6,026 bases of DNA from Alphaproteobacteria bacterium (lineage in GTDB: Bacteria; Pseudomonadota; Alphaproteobacteria; UBA7887). Position 1 is the stretch's first letter. Each line of letters begins with the position of its first letter. This document shows, piece by piece, positions 5,561 through 6,026 of this stretch. The notes under the pieces were generated by a model. That model did no database searches. It was not told the origin of the DNA and saw only the letters and a list, made by a program, of their open reading frames with translations. The position numbers and the translations under genes are program-made. The DNA lies in the NCBI GenBank assembly GCA_028289725.1, contig JANQOH010000169.1, positions 1 to 6,026 on the forward strand, written 5' to 3'.

Positions 5561-5567
5561 CCGGCTA
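5558..5567. repeat. Palindrome TAGCCGGCTA joining two convergent stop codons
   Basis: The porin stop TAG (5558-5560) and the guaA stop (TAG on the minus strand, 5565-5567) are separated by CCGG, forming a perfect 10-base palindrome. There is no room for a terminator between the genes, so transcripts from both sides must overlap or end inside the opposite gene. Confidence 0.8.
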
Positions 5568-6026
5568 TTCCCACTCGATGGTGCCGGGGGGCTTGGACGT
5601 GACGTCGTAGACCACCCGGTTGATGCCGCGGACTTCGTTGATGATGCGGTTCGCCGTGCGCCCGAGAAAATCGTGCGGGAACGGGTAATAGTCGGCGGTC
5701 ATGCCATCGGTTGAAGTGACCGCGCGCAGGGCGCAGACATATTCGTAAGTGCGCGCGTCGCCCATCACGCCGACGGTGCGCACGGGTAACAGGACCGCGA
5801 AGGCTTGCCAAATGGCGTCGTATAGGCCGGCGGCGCGGATCTCTTCCAAGTAGATCACGTCGGCCTTGCGCAAGATGTCGAGTTTTTCGCGGGTGATTTC
5901 ACCCGGGATCCGGATCGCGAGGCCGGGTCCGGGAAATGGATGGCGTCCGACCATCTCGTCCGGCAGGCCGAGTTCATGGCCGAGGGCGCGCACTTCGTCC
6001 TTGAACAGTTCGCGCAAGGGCTCGAC
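5565..6026 (-). CDS. guaA: GMP synthase (glutamine-hydrolysing), C-terminal part
   Basis: The last 153 codons on the minus strand, running off the right edge in frame (first visible residues VEPLRELFKDEV) and ending TIEWE-stop. This is the end of the ATP-pyrophosphatase domain and the C-terminal dimerisation domain of GuaA. Diagnostic stretches are RHPFPGPGLAIRIPGEIT, VGVMGDARTYEYVCALRAV, and GRTANRIINEVRG near the end, followed by VVYDVTSKPPGTIEWE. The enzyme makes GMP from XMP, ATP and glutamine in the cytosol, the last step of guanine nucleotide synthesis. Family members are about 520 residues, so roughly 70% of the gene, including the glutamine amidotransferase domain, lies beyond the window. 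An internal TTG at the 6015-6017 codon (L in EPLREL) is not a start. No frame disruption is seen, so the gene looks intact as far as visible. Confidence 0.97.
   Translation of the reverse strand, partial: VEPLRELFKDEVRALGHELGLPDEMVGRHPFPGPGLAIRIPGEITREKLDILRKADVIYLEEIRAAGLYDAIWQAFAVLLPVRTVGVMGDARTYEYVCALRAVTSTDGMTADYYPFPHDFLGRTANRIINEVRGINRVVYDVTSKPPGTIEWE

Overview
The window looks like a piece of an alphaproteobacterial chromosome. The reasons are the guaA C-terminus, whose wording (RHPFPGPGLAIRIPGEIT and the tail TSKPPGTIEWE) is of alphaproteobacterial type, the chemoreceptor style (HAMP, then a long E/R/Q-rich linker, then a signalling domain carrying NATIESARAGDAGKGF), and GC-rich coding DNA. 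Genus cannot be fixed from this sequence.

Layout, left to right. (1) 2-1039 (+): the C-terminal part of a methyl-accepting chemotaxis protein, cut by the window edge inside its charged linker. (2) 1040-1630: a long spacer with a weak hairpin, an AT-rich stretch holding two dyads and a candidate sigma-70-type promoter, and a short open frame that may be chance. (3) 1631-3877 (+): a complete 748-residue chemoreceptor with a periplasmic NIT (nitrate/nitrite-sensing type) domain between two membrane segments, then HAMP, a roughly 90-residue charged linker and a cytoplasmic signalling domain. (4) 3878-4225: a spacer with two strong, slightly overlapping hairpins just after the receptor, an AT-rich segment, and a leader in which the ribosome binding site of the next gene can be paired. 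(5) 4226-5560 (+): a secreted outer-membrane beta-barrel of the alginate-export/AlgE-like porin family. (6) 5565-6026 (-): the last 153 codons of guaA (GMP synthase), convergent with the porin and separated from it by only 4 bases.

The two receptors are tandem paralogues. Their last 275 residues align without a gap and are about 70% identical by hand count, so they probably report to the same CheA/CheW array with different or diverged sensing domains. The porin gene is separated from the receptors by strong hairpins and has its own leader, so it is probably a separate transcription unit; a functional link between sensing and porin-mediated uptake or export is only a guess. guaA is a housekeeping gene.

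I found no mobile element, CRISPR array, tRNA or rRNA, and nothing that clearly amounts to a new multi-gene system. The most interesting signals are non-coding: the double hairpin after the second receptor, the potential Shine-Dalgarno-sequestering stem ahead of the porin, and the dyads over the candidate receptor promoter.
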